Positions 48,401 through 57,456 of a stretch of 64,000 nucleotides of DNA are shown in pieces. The position numbers and the translations under genes are program-made. Each line of letters begins with the position of its first letter. The first letter of the stretch is position 1. The stretch is taken from the NCBI GenBank assembly GCA_000328365.1, contig KB305899.1, positions 1-64,000 on the forward strand, written 5' to 3'. The stretch is from Capitella teleta (Eukaryota; Annelida; Polychaeta; Capitellidae). The notes under the pieces were generated by a model. The model worked only from the letters and a program-made list of their open reading frames with translations. It did no database searches and was not told where the DNA came from.

Positions 48401-50099
48401 AAGCGTAAGGAAATAATGCATTCCGAATATCGGGGATAGCATTGCGCCTATGGGAGAATGGCTTCCATTGCGAAGTATAGGAGGCAAACGTCAGCTGATG
48501 GCCTGGTTTGGCTGATGGCTGATTGGTCCCGTTCCCCTCGTGAAGCTATCGATTTCAGCCAATCAGAGCAGAGCATCTTCGCCATAAAAGGACATCTCTG
48601 TTGTTTCTCCCTCCCTTTTTTAAAGGGAGGGAGAACTGGTTAAAAACCAGTCTTCCTCGAAATTTTCCAAATATTCAGAAATGACAAGAAAATTAAAGAA
48701 TAAAAATATTTTAAGATGAAATAATTTGACGGGGATGGGATTCGAACTCGGGAATCCTGCGTGCCACTCAGTGACTTTGCCCTTGACAAAGATCTTCAGA
48801 TGAAGGCGTTGAAAAGGCCAAGTGTCGCATAAAATGGTTTTTAACTTAACCCCCCCCCCCAAAAAAAAAAAAAAAAAAAAAAAAAAAAGTGTTTTCCTTC
48901 GAGCACTCAACAGCACACGCTTCACTCTACTCATAAAAATAATAAAAATCACAAAATTCGAAATAATCATCAATTTATGCAATTAATTGCGTTAATTACC
49001 ACCATGACCTTGAACTTCGATATAATTAATTAAAACTCTGGATTCTGGGAGATGGATATGCTAGCGGTATACTGTGTGAATTTCAATGCCACAGCTTCTA
49101 TAACAGCTGAGATATCGGCCTTTGCGTACATCGTGATTACTATTGTGCAAAATTACGCACGAACGGTGCATTCCAGCGCGACAACACTTTTATACTTTGT
49201 TGTACATCTCGTGGCACTGAATCGTTTGATGTAAACTACAAAGCCGTACAATAAATAATGAATGAGCTAGGACCGACCCAGTTTTAAACTTTAGAAATTC
49301 ACTGTGACCATTGACCTCAACATTTCCATGGGAGATGTAAAACGAAAATGTCTACGCCCCTGTGTAGTTTGTGTAGTTTGTGTAGTTTGTGTCCGTTTAT
49401 TCAAGTTGCTATCACGCAGACCAATTTCGACACAGACGGACAGATAGACAGACAAACAGAGCGAAGAATCGTTGAAGATGCATATAGTTGAAACTTTAAA
49501 TGCGTGGATATATGCACGTCTGCTCCCAACGGATAAGCACAGAATTATGTAACATTCACATAAGTGACCGTGAATATTCACGCTTCATGCCTACACTATA
49601 ACTTTTGGCCTTTAATCGCCAGTGCCCATATGGCTTGGCTGGAACAAACACACACACTATTTGCATTTGCTCAGCGGCTTAAATGGTTGAATGCTTCCAG
49701 ATAAGTCGCCAGATATGTGAATGAACAAGTGCATGTGTGGAATGCGATAATTTTGGTTCTTTTCTTGTAAAAATACAGTTTCACCAACATGGCACAGAGA
49801 TTTCTTATGTGTTGAATTCTCGCCACCAAAGTGGTAGAAGAACGACAGTGACCAGAACCGATACTTCTGCGGCACTGATGAGGGCAAAATCGTACATATC
49901 CGACACCTGAATGCTATCTGGGTATTTGTGTGCAAGAAAAGAAGTTTTGATAGAAGCTGGATTTTTAAAAATAATTACCTAATTCACGTTTGTTAATTTC
50001 AGGGAGGAAGTGATCAACTTAGAGAAAGGCGACCAGCACATTACAAGATATAAACCCATCGCCCCACTCATCACGTCAAACGCTGTTGTGCTCATCTGA
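36427..50099 (+). CDS. GINS4: GINS complex subunit 4 (SLD5)
   Basis: SLD5 is one of four GINS subunits; with CDC45 and MCM2-7 it forms the CMG replicative helicase. Seven exons: 36427-36516, 37410-37556, 37626-37679, 37738-37829, 37882-37970, 40804-40894 and 50003-50099; 219 residues (human 223). Landmarks: an acidic N-terminus then AWLNEKFSP; ECILEQLNLMEANIERAKR; ISIHKMEIERIRF; the strongly conserved ANTESHF...LRHMPPNLQ; PNLDSFVFLQV; and the C-terminal B domain REEVINLEKGDQHITRYKPI ending IAPLITSNAVVLI. The first intron starts with GC rather than GT (GAAGAG|GCAAGT), the usual form of GC-AG introns. The last intron is 9.1 kb and carries a likely antisense gene. AATAAA at 50146-50151 is the probable poly(A) signal. 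Confidence 0.95.
36777..36854. promoter_or_regulatory. Cluster of five AP-1 (TRE) heptamers
   Basis: TGACTCA or TGAGTCA occurs exactly at 36777-36783, 36793-36799, 36808-36814, 36840-36846 and 36848-36854, within 78 bp of GINS4 intron 1, interleaved with GTCACT/AGTCA variants. It could be an enhancer or a degenerate simple repeat. Confidence 0.4.
37058..37312 (+). CDS. Candidate alternative terminal exon in GINS4 intron 1
   Basis: An acceptor-like CCGCAG precedes 37058. The frame that follows is in the same phase (0) as the end of GINS4 exon 1 and stays open for 84 codons (VALQSAIGDAHCLWWKCEDD ... TPPGTFYQ). It stops at TAA (37310-37312), which overlaps a poly(A) signal AATAAA at 37308-37313. 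It would give a truncated GINS4 isoform with a new Trp/Asp-rich tail, or be the last exon of an independent transcript. No family was recognised. Confidence 0.3.
   Translation: MALQSAIGDAHCLWWKCEDDEYHLWNGDDEGEAWACAHKSSSQSSTRHFIGQPYGKMCCTHASDPFRRRPSTIASSTPPGTFYQ
38648..38996 (-). mobile_element. tRNA-derived SINE with target-site duplication
   Basis: On the minus strand the element begins with a tRNA-like head: A box TAGCTTAGTGGG (complement of 38973-38984) and B box GGTTCGAGCCC (complement of 38917-38927). A body of about 240 bp follows, ending in an ACTC-repeat tail (38648-38666). Seven-bp direct repeats GCAATAT lie at 38641-38647 and 38997-39003. The tail and the GGTTTTACGG-type sequence next to it resemble the GAGTGAGTGAGT-plus-TTTTACG arrangement of widespread metazoan SINEs (MetaSINE-like), which is inference from memory. 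Confidence 0.75.
40036..40059. repeat. TA dinucleotide microsatellite
   Basis: About 12 TA units in GINS4 intron 5. Confidence 0.9.
43832..43957 (+). CDS. Possible small ORF or first exon (41 residues), uncertain
   Basis: ATG-initiated frame starting MDDETAFVASAGSAAPDRVV and ending in a hydrophobic/aromatic stretch (VVYYLLEMKFSDAHYLV), stop TAG. GC content and composition resemble coding DNA. It lies inside GINS4's last intron on the same strand. No family was recognised; it may be the start of an unannotated gene or chance. Confidence 0.2.
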   Translation: MDDETAFVASAGSAAPDRVVYYLLEMKFSDAHYLVENGFPV

Positions 50100-50783
50100 A
50101 ACCTCATATATTATATGTCTGTAAATGTATATATTACATAAGAATAATAAACATTCACCCTCCCTGAATAAAACATCCTTTTGTGAATTCTTTCTACCTT
50201 TTAAAATTCATGTAAACACGTGTTATGATAATGGTCTCACTTCTCCTTTTATCTTCTTTCTTTGAGAAGGAAAAATGCAAAATTATTTCAATTAATTCTA
50301 AGCATCCATTCAATGCTAGCATAGACTTCATTTCCACTCAATTGCTCTCTTGAATATTTGTTAGTTTTTTTTGGGGGGGGGGAGGGTTTTTGTGTGTGTG
50401 TGTGGTTTTGTTTGGGGTTTTTTTTTTTTTTGGGGGGGGGGTTGTTTTTGGGGGTTTTTTTTGCAGCTACTGAAGTGCTGCTAATGGGCAAAACAAATCC
50501 GACAACCACCTTGCAGTAATATTATCAAACATTTCATTAACTAGAGCGTTTCAAAGAAAACGTGTTATTTATAATTTTCTTATCTGAAATGAGTGTGTTC
50601 CTCGGCATCGAAGGCAGATCTTATCTATTAATGCAGGATGTCCGTTCTTCCATTCTTTGTATCCACTGTTATCTCATTAAATCTGTGTGAATAATATGAA
50701 TCCGCCCAGCCCCAAAGCCACAGGGAAACGTGCCAACGGAACATAACTTACGAGAAAGAAGCGCGATGAATACTGGGGTACAT
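47615..50783 (-). CDS. Probable antisense gene nested in and overlapping GINS4, unrecognised, C-terminal membrane/GPI-like tail
   Basis: Minus-strand exon chain 50783-50752 (from ATG), 49906-49777, 48035-47894 and 47787-47615 (stop). All junctions use GT-AG and all phases agree (2, 0, 1), giving 158 residues. The segments look like an extracellular protein: CRICTILPSSVPQKYRF, FGGENSTHKKSLCHVGET, LGCGGSNTNKTFCNNLLEL (paired Cys, N-glycosylation NKT and NST). They end in a hydrophobic stretch SSYILLLYSFAFLMQIL close to the C-terminus, as in GPI-anchor signals or tail membrane segments. GINS4's last exon lies within its first intron. The first exon is weak (no clear signal peptide), and a different frame of the third block could instead be a coiled-coil terminal exon. 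No family recognised. Confidence 0.4.
48606..48653. repeat. Two adjacent perfect hairpins
   Basis: TCTCCCTCCCTTT (48606-48618) pairs with AAAGGGAGGGAGA (48622-48634) across three T's. It is followed at once by a second small inverted repeat, ACTGGTT/AACCAGT (48635-48653). Confidence 0.8.
48728..48800 (-). mobile_element. Possible tRNA-derived SINE fragment
   Basis: The minus strand reads GTGGCACGCAGGATTCCC followed by GAGTTCGAATCCC, a near-perfect pol III B box with tRNA-like T-arm context. No good A box at tRNA spacing and no clear ends were found, so it is a degraded or partial copy, or a tRNA relic. Confidence 0.35.
48850..48888. repeat. C11-A28 homopolymer junction
   Basis: Eleven C's directly followed by 28 A's. 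A similar C12-A17 junction occurs at 61236-61264, and T-G versions at 50365-50461. Confidence 0.85.
50146..50151 (+). terminator. Candidate GINS4 poly(A) signal AATAAA
   Basis: 47 bp after the stop codon; a second AATAAA follows about 20 bp later. Confidence 0.6.
50365..50461 (+). repeat. G-run/T-run tract with G-quadruplex potential
   Basis: G runs of about 10, 3, 4, 10 and 5 separated by T runs and a short GT repeat. Five G-tracts on one strand can form a quadruplex in DNA or RNA. Confidence 0.7.
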
Positions 50784-51544
50784 GTACACCGGTAGTTGTT
50801 AGGAGTTATAGTTTTGTTTAATTTAGTTGTGCATTACATGTTTCATCGTTTGGCTACTTATAGCCCCAATTGTTCACCATTCGGCGTCAAATCGAATGGT
50901 GGCGCACGTGTCCTGTAAACCTGCGTTCATTTGGTAATATCCTTCATACTTTCCAGCAAGTTCACGTACAGAATGCACGTATTAGGTAACACTAGCCACC
51001 CCCCCCCCCTCCCCCTGCCCCTCTTCTTCCTGGGCAGCTCGGTACATCAACCGCGAGGCAATCCGCCCGTGTTTGCAAAATACCAAGTGAAGGACCTCAG
51101 CGTCATGCACCGTCTTAACACTACGTGATCGATCTAATCTAATGTAATCTAATCTGCGGATCAAAGAGCCGATGTGCTTATGAGTTCAATGTTTTTGCTG
51201 GCCTTGGGTGAATTTCTCTGCGTTACAGTCTTCAACTGGCCGAGACAGCGTATCTCGCTATAATAATCATGCTGGATTTTGTGTAAAATACATGTACTAT
51301 GGTAACAATAATAAATAATCAATTTATTTTACATAGTTTATCGAGAAAACTGTGTTCTACAAGTATTTAGGTAGAAGAAAAATGAAGGATTCGACGCTTC
51401 TGGTGAAATAGTTAGTAAAAACTAAGTACGTAAAACTACCCGTATGAAATGCTAGTAGGGCAAAAAGCTAGGTTTCAAGTTATGATTCCAAAGCATGCAG
51501 ACGGTGGGGGAAAAAAAAACCCAGATATTATCATTTTACAAATT

Positions 51545-51574
51545 GTTTCCATGGCAACAGCCGTTGATGACGTC
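51545..51574. promoter_or_regulatory. X-box (RFX) and CRE motifs, 1.3 kb upstream of PPP1R3
   Basis: GTTTCCATGGCAAC (51545-51558) has a perfect RGYAAC half and a near-perfect second half of the RFX X-box. A perfect CRE TGACGTCA follows at 51567-51574, with two CACGTG E-boxes nearby (51609-51614, 51634-51639). No adjacent gene start was identified. Confidence 0.35.
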
Positions 51575-52628
51575 ATGGCGTCTTTGTTGAGGCCGCTGTC
51601 ACACGTAACACGTGCACATAACAATCAGCTGACCACGTGTATTGAAATAATCACGCTCGTTGAAGCGACACGTCAAATATTGTGTCCACTCGAAAAAAGT
51701 TCATGAATTAATTGCGTGTTCCGCGTGGCATCGAAAGTGCGCTCATTCAAACGACGCGGTGTTACGCAAATCGCATTTAGAATTACAAAGCAAAAATTAA
51801 AAGCTCCTTCAGTTCTGAATTCGGATGAAATAATAATAATAGAATATTTTTTAAGCCAGTGGGCTAAATGTGGATTACTAATTGGGTTATTTTTTGTTAT
51901 TTATTTATTTATTATTTTTTATTCCAGTTTAATTCCACGAGATCTAACCGCTGAAATCCTCACACAAATACGGGCGGGGTTGATTTTCAGATACCGGGGT
52001 ATGCTATGTTAAATTTTAAACAAACACAGGGCTAATGGTTCAGAGTTATTTTTTCGATAAGATAGTCATGTATCAGCTGTTCTGAAAGGTCAGTTCATGG
52101 TCACTCGCGAGCCACGCATCGGACATTCGATTCAGCCACGGCAGCTATTCAGCCTGTTACGTCATCGCGGTCGCGTCGTCTGGTTTCACGCGAATCCGCA
52201 CGGGGCTAGTATTTTGTAACATTACGATTATTTAAATAATGAGCATTACTCTTCAAAATTATAATGCATGTGCACACCACACGCATTTTGCAATCGCCTG
52301 AGCCAGTCGCTCAGTCAGTGAGCAAAGCGATCGAGGCGTGCGGTGAACGGCCTTGAAGTTGAGATGCGAACTTTGTTTTGATCGCAAAATATTATTAGAA
52401 AGCTATAAATTCGGGATTTCGGGGAATTTTGTGTTGGTCGGGAAACAGAGATGTTTGCGAAATTAATTGAGATCAGAATCAGCAGATCAAAAAACCTGTT
52501 ACGGTCCATTAATGACCTGTATTCCAAACACAAGAAGTGTAACATGCTGTATGAGTAACTCCTTGGCGAGAAGTCAGCTGATCGACGGGCTCTACACAGG
52601 TCAGAGGGCATCCCAATTGCACGCATTC

Positions 52629-52636
52629 TGACGTCA
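52629..52636. promoter_or_regulatory. CRE TGACGTCA upstream of PPP1R3
   Basis: Perfect palindromic CRE 229 bp before the PPP1R3 frame. cAMP/CREB control of glycogen-targeting subunits is known in mammals; here it is inferred. Confidence 0.35.
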
Positions 52637-52857
52637 TACGGCGACGGGGAATTCCTTTTCTGATTGGCTCATCGCAAATGAGCTTTGCGCTCATTGGCTG
52701 TTGCGGTTTAGTCCACGTGATAGGTACGTGACCTTCACCTTCTCCGTTGTTTCAGCAGACATGGCTTTTGAGCAATGTCTGCTGGCCATCGGCCGCATTC
52801 AATTCGCTGTTATGACAGACGACGCATCGGATTCAACCATTTCATCAAATCTTCAGT

Positions 52858-53901
52858 ATGTTAGAGATTATCCAACCGTTTGACAAACCACACTCGAGAT
52901 CTGCCGTCAAGTTGAAATGTGATCGTGAGTCGACCGACAAGATGCCCGTCGATTTCGCTTCGTATTTACTCTCATCGAGCCCTCCGGCGTTCGAACTGAA
53001 CTACTCTCTGAGAGATCACTTCGGAATCGGTCTCCGCCGACCAAGACAGCTCAAATCGCCACGCCATGCCAACACCGCCGCAAGGCCTGTTCACAAAACG
53101 GAATCGCTTCCTGATCTTAGACACCAAGATCGGCCCGAAATTCCGGAATCACACAGCGATGAGGATATCGTGCCGGAGATAAGGCCAGCCGAAAGGATTG
53201 AGACTCCACGATTTGCCTTGAATGGCATGGGTAAGAAGGGCCGACGAGTGTCCTTCGCCGATGACTGTGGCAAGAATCTCGTGTCGGTGCGGCTCCTCAC
53301 GGAGTCGTCCGACACGCCTCCGAACATCCGACCTCACCCGATCCTCAACTCCTTGACCCATGGTTGCAACGCCGCGGTGACTCATGCATCGCCTCTTATG
53401 CTCAACTTTGCGCAACCCGCGTCCAACTACCTTGCGTTCCGGGAGAAAATCGAGAAGGACTGCGTTAGCCTGGAGAACGTCATCATCAAGGACTACAGTT
53501 TGATCGGAACGATTAAAGTTAAGAACTTGTCTTTCGAAAAGTCCGTCAAAGTTCGATGCACTTTCGATTCGTGGGAGACCAGCCAAGACTATGCGGCGAA
53601 TTTCGCACCGAACGCACAGAACGTGTTCGATACATTCGCTTTTGAGATTAGGGTGCCGCCCACTTTCAACTTACGGAAGAAAATTCAGTTTTGCATTTGT
53701 TATGCCGTCAACAATACAGAGTACTGGGACAGTAACCATGGCAACAATTACGAGGTGGTCTCATCTGACAGCAAGGCGGCCCAGAAGGGCTCATCGCAGA
53801 ACACAACTGTACAGGCTGTGTATAACCTGCAGGCCGATGGGGCCAACTGGACTCAGTTTTCGGGCTGGGATAACATGGACTCGTCCTGCCCGTATTGGTG
53901 A
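52858..53901 (+). CDS. Glycogen-targeting regulatory subunit of protein phosphatase 1 (PPP1R3 family)
   Basis: These subunits tether PP1 to glycogen, where it activates glycogen synthase and inactivates phosphorylase. The single coding exon gives 347 residues from ATG 52858. Domains: a variable N-terminus; RVSFADD at 130-136, the PP1 docking motif in the family's usual context; LNFAQPASNYLAFREKI (183-199) as in PPP1R3B/C; then a CBM21 glycogen-binding domain (about 190-305) with VSLENVIIKDYSLIGTIKV, KSVKVRCTFDSW and the glycogen-contact signature YWDSNHGNNYEV (289-300). It is closest in layout to PPP1R3B/C/D, but one-to-one orthology cannot be set. The start is uncertain: ATG 52942 (MPVDFASYLLSS) resembles the human PPP1R3B start and would give 319 residues. 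An overlapping upstream frame lies at 52761-52883. Confidence 0.92.
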   Translation: MLEIIQPFDKPHSRSAVKLKCDRESTDKMPVDFASYLLSSSPPAFELNYSLRDHFGIGLRRPRQLKSPRHANTAARPVHKTESLPDLRHQDRPEIPESHSDEDIVPEIRPAERIETPRFALNGMGKKGRRVSFADDCGKNLVSVRLLTESSDTPPNIRPHPILNSLTHGCNAAVTHASPLMLNFAQPASNYLAFREKIEKDCVSLENVIIKDYSLIGTIKVKNLSFEKSVKVRCTFDSWETSQDYAANFAPNAQNVFDTFAFEIRVPPTFNLRKKIQFCICYAVNNTEYWDSNHGNNYEVVSSDSKAAQKGSSQNTTVQAVYNLQADGANWTQFSGWDNMDSSCPYW

Positions 53902-56900
53902 TAGCAGCCAATTGCTGTGCACTTGGCTATTGTAGTCTGTCAGTATTTTTCTTTTCATGTAATTTGTAATTTACGCCAGCTTTATTTCGTGTATACTTTG
54001 TCCTGATTAATTGAGGTTTTTTTTTTTTTTTTTTTTTCACATAAACATCTAGTTTAACTTCTTTCTTTCTTTTATACATATATTTGATTTTCTTCTTGGG
54101 TGCTCAGATGCCATACGAGAAATCATGTATAAATATATCTTGATTATTATTACATGGGTATGTTAAAACACTGCAGATTCAGTTATTGAAAATTGAACAA
54201 AGATTATTTTCTAGCAGGGAGTTTTATTTTAGAGCCCATTTCTGTGATGAAGGTCCTTATTTACAATGATGCACCACATAATCTTGCCAGACAAAAGTAA
54301 ACATCCCTTAAAAGCAAACTGCGAATATTGTTTCCCCTTTTTTATTTTATGGAAACCGTGAATCGTTACAATGTGCAGAATCATGTGAAATGGAAGAATT
54401 TTCAAACTGATCGGGATACGACGTTGTCATAGCAACCGCACGATCTTCTTTCCGGGAAACCGCAATGAAAAATGAATGGTGAGTTCTTCTTTCCATCATT
54501 CCACTGAGAATACATTATGTTAATTATGTTGTTTTTCTCACGGCTGTCCTCTTTCCCTTGCAGAATGATGACCTGAGGAAGGGTGCGCATAAATTATGAT
54601 GAGTGATGGAAGCCGCGCATAATAAGGACTTTCTGCCATCGATTCCCTAAGCTGTTTCTCCGAGCACCAAAAACAAGATTGCGGGAGACGCTCTTAATAC
54701 TCCTGCATTTTCGTTACATTTTGTATTTCTTTTTCTCTGTGCATAACGATTCAAATGTCTGTATAACAGATGATGACCTCACTCAAGTTATCGTGCCATC
54801 ATATAGTTTAATACATTTACATTGCATTGTAAATGCTTTGTGAGAGTTTTTAAGTTGCAATTTTTTCTGCGACTGATTTGTTCCAACTCTAAACTCATAT
54901 ATATTTTTTTTTTAATCATTGAGACAGATTTTGGGTTATTTTTCAGTTTATCTTTTCATATTTTCTTTGTGTTAGAATTATATAAATTGTATATTTGAAT
55001 TTATTGCTTTTTTTAGATTGATCTCTACTTGGGTGTGCATGTGTAAAATTCTGTAACTTTTTTCTCTTTGTATATAATTCTACACATTTTTGTTTGAATT
55101 TTTTTAATCACACTATTTGTTGCAATTTATTTTCTCTTTCTACTATAAGGAAAGCTAATACTTGATTTTAATTGGTTGATGGTTGGTGACGAGTGATATA
55201 ATGCGGAATGTCTGGAACCATAAAAAAAATGTGGGAAGTTTGTGTAGAATGTTTGAAAAAAATCATATTTAATACATTGTTATGGAACGTATGCGTTTAA
55301 TTTCTCTTGGTTTTTATTTGTCCCAAAGTTCATTCGTGGTTTTACTCCTTACAGCGTGCGTGGTCAGACTTAATGAGTACTCTTGACCTTCTCACCTGGA
55401 TGCTTCGGCCTGACCCTTCAGCGAATCACAGAAGAATGTATTCCCTGAAAAAAATTGTTTTTCTCTGGTTGGCACCGTGCCATGATTCTGATTTGAGCAG
55501 ATTCCTTCTCTTGATATCATTCCGAATGATTTCGCAATTGAGGTAATTTGCTGCAATACAATAATTTGAACTGCTTTCATCAATTTGAGGAGTAATGTGA
55601 TATAACGCGTTTTACTCTAATTTTACTCGCGTTTTAATTAAGAAATATCACTTCTACTTCCTCATACATGTATCCGGAGAAAAAAGTCATGAGAAAAAAA
55701 ATGTCAGGCTATATGAATATGATGCAATGACATGATGTAATTTAAAGAAATCAAAGTTGCTCTTAAATAATGGTATACTTTGATAAGTACAAAAACCGCC
55801 GTGCGCTTGTGCTTCGCCGTCATTTGATTTCGCCATCGAAGGCGACAAAATATTAAACCCAAGTAACCACGAGGCATTGGATTCCGCCAATTATGGCTCA
55901 AACAAAAATCCAGTTCACTTCCTCAGGAGGAAAAAAGAAAAAAATATATATATATATACAAACCGCGTATTGGTTTTTGTACGTGGCAATCGATCGCATT
56001 TGATCGAGAAAAGCTGCGTTCAAGATTCCGTTGTAACAATAAATATGCGTACGATGAGGCAGACATCTGGGAAAGAGGTATATCACACGGTACCCTTACG
56101 CTACTGCCCTCTTGGTGGTCGTGATTACTGTTTTCTTCTTCTACTGTATACTAATGTAGTATATATAGTGGTTACTAGTATGTAGCTGCAATGATTGGTT
56201 CAGTGCACGTCATTCAGTAGCTCTGATCCTCTGATCCGTCGTCTGGGCTTGCAGGCACAAGGTCGCACTAATATATAGTTAGTTACATAAACCATGCTCT
56301 CATGTACACCGTGGCGCGTGCTTCGTGGTGCTATTTAGGGACGCAGCTGAATAGATCAAAACGAGATGCGTGCATCTATCATCATGTGACGCTTGGCGTG
56401 GAATTAATGCGAGATTTATAGGTCAGCTAGAAATCGCTTTTTTTTTATCAGCATAAATATGAGGGAAGCAGGTCATGCTGCCTTCCAAAGAGGTTTACAG
56501 CGAAAGTGCTCGGCATCCGCGCAGTTGACATTCAATTACGTCATCGACGTAATGCAGGTCGACATGAGTGGGCCACGTGCTTCTTCAGTAGTGCTGCACG
56601 AGAAAACATCACAGACCACACTGAAGTCAACATGATATACTCTTTAGCGCACGTATACAATACCGTAAGTAATGCATATCGATATGCAGTATATGATAGT
56701 GTATAGCAAATACTCTGCAAGCTATAAAGTGGATTGATGGGAGAGACGAAGCTAGAAGGAAGAATAATTCCAAATGCGATGACGCAATGTCAGTTTATGA
56801 TTCAAATAACGACCAAGAGATAAAGTTCTGGGCCGATGGCACGCATAATTTAGTACCGGCATGCACACGTATTGTTCTGAGATAAGACCGACCACTCAGT

Positions 56901-57416
56901 CTTAATCTGCGCCAATAATCGACTTCTAGATTATCAGGTTGATTACGTGAGAACTGAGTGCCTCTCCCAAGGTCCGTCAACGGTCAGCAATCCGGATTAT
57001 TGCAGATTAGCACCGAATCAACGGATGACGCAACGCGATCCCTCTTAATGCCGTAGGTGAGAAATCTCTGAACACATTCTATAGTTTTGCATGTTGGCCT
57101 TATTATAATATATCTAATTAATTACTCTCTTTATTATCCCGCGAATACAGGTGTGCAAATTGATTTCAATAGTTAGACATTTCCAGTACTTTCATTACTA
57201 CACGTAGTATTTGCAGTCTAACTGATCCCCTTATATTGATTCGATTGATTGTTCATTATTGATTAACTAAAAAAAATTGCATCCATCTATTCTATGCTTG
57301 ATCAAAGGGTTCTGAATCACCAATAATTCCGTCCTTTGAAAATAAGGCACACTTAAATCATTTTGTACAAATGTATACACATATGCTGCTTCACTTACTT
57401 GTCTTTGACAAATGCT

Positions 57417-57420
<4 letters not shown>

Positions 57421-57452
<32 letters not shown>
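57421..57452. repeat. Poly(T) tract, 32 bases
   Basis: Uninterrupted T32 between TGCTGCTC and AACCGATG. No retroposed gene was identified beside it. Confidence 0.9.

Positions 57453-57456
<4 letters not shown>

Larger units (their letters stand above)
40895..50002 (+). other. GINS4 last intron (9.1 kb)
   Basis: Apart from minus-strand exon candidates (47615-49906), a small ORF (43832-43957), a SINE-like fragment, hairpins and a C/A homopolymer junction described separately, no gene was recognised. A weak four-copy CGCCTC array lies at 42146-42219 and one exact inverted copy of the dispersed motif at 42002-42013. Confidence 0.6.
50100..52757. other. Spacer between GINS4 and the PPP1R3 gene
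   Basis: 2.6 kb. It holds the GINS4 poly(A) signal (50146-50151), a G/T-rich tract (50365-50461), a C-rich run near 50999-51022, an X-box/CRE pair (51545-51574) and a second CRE (52629-52636). GC content rises toward the PPP1R3 start. Confidence 0.5.
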
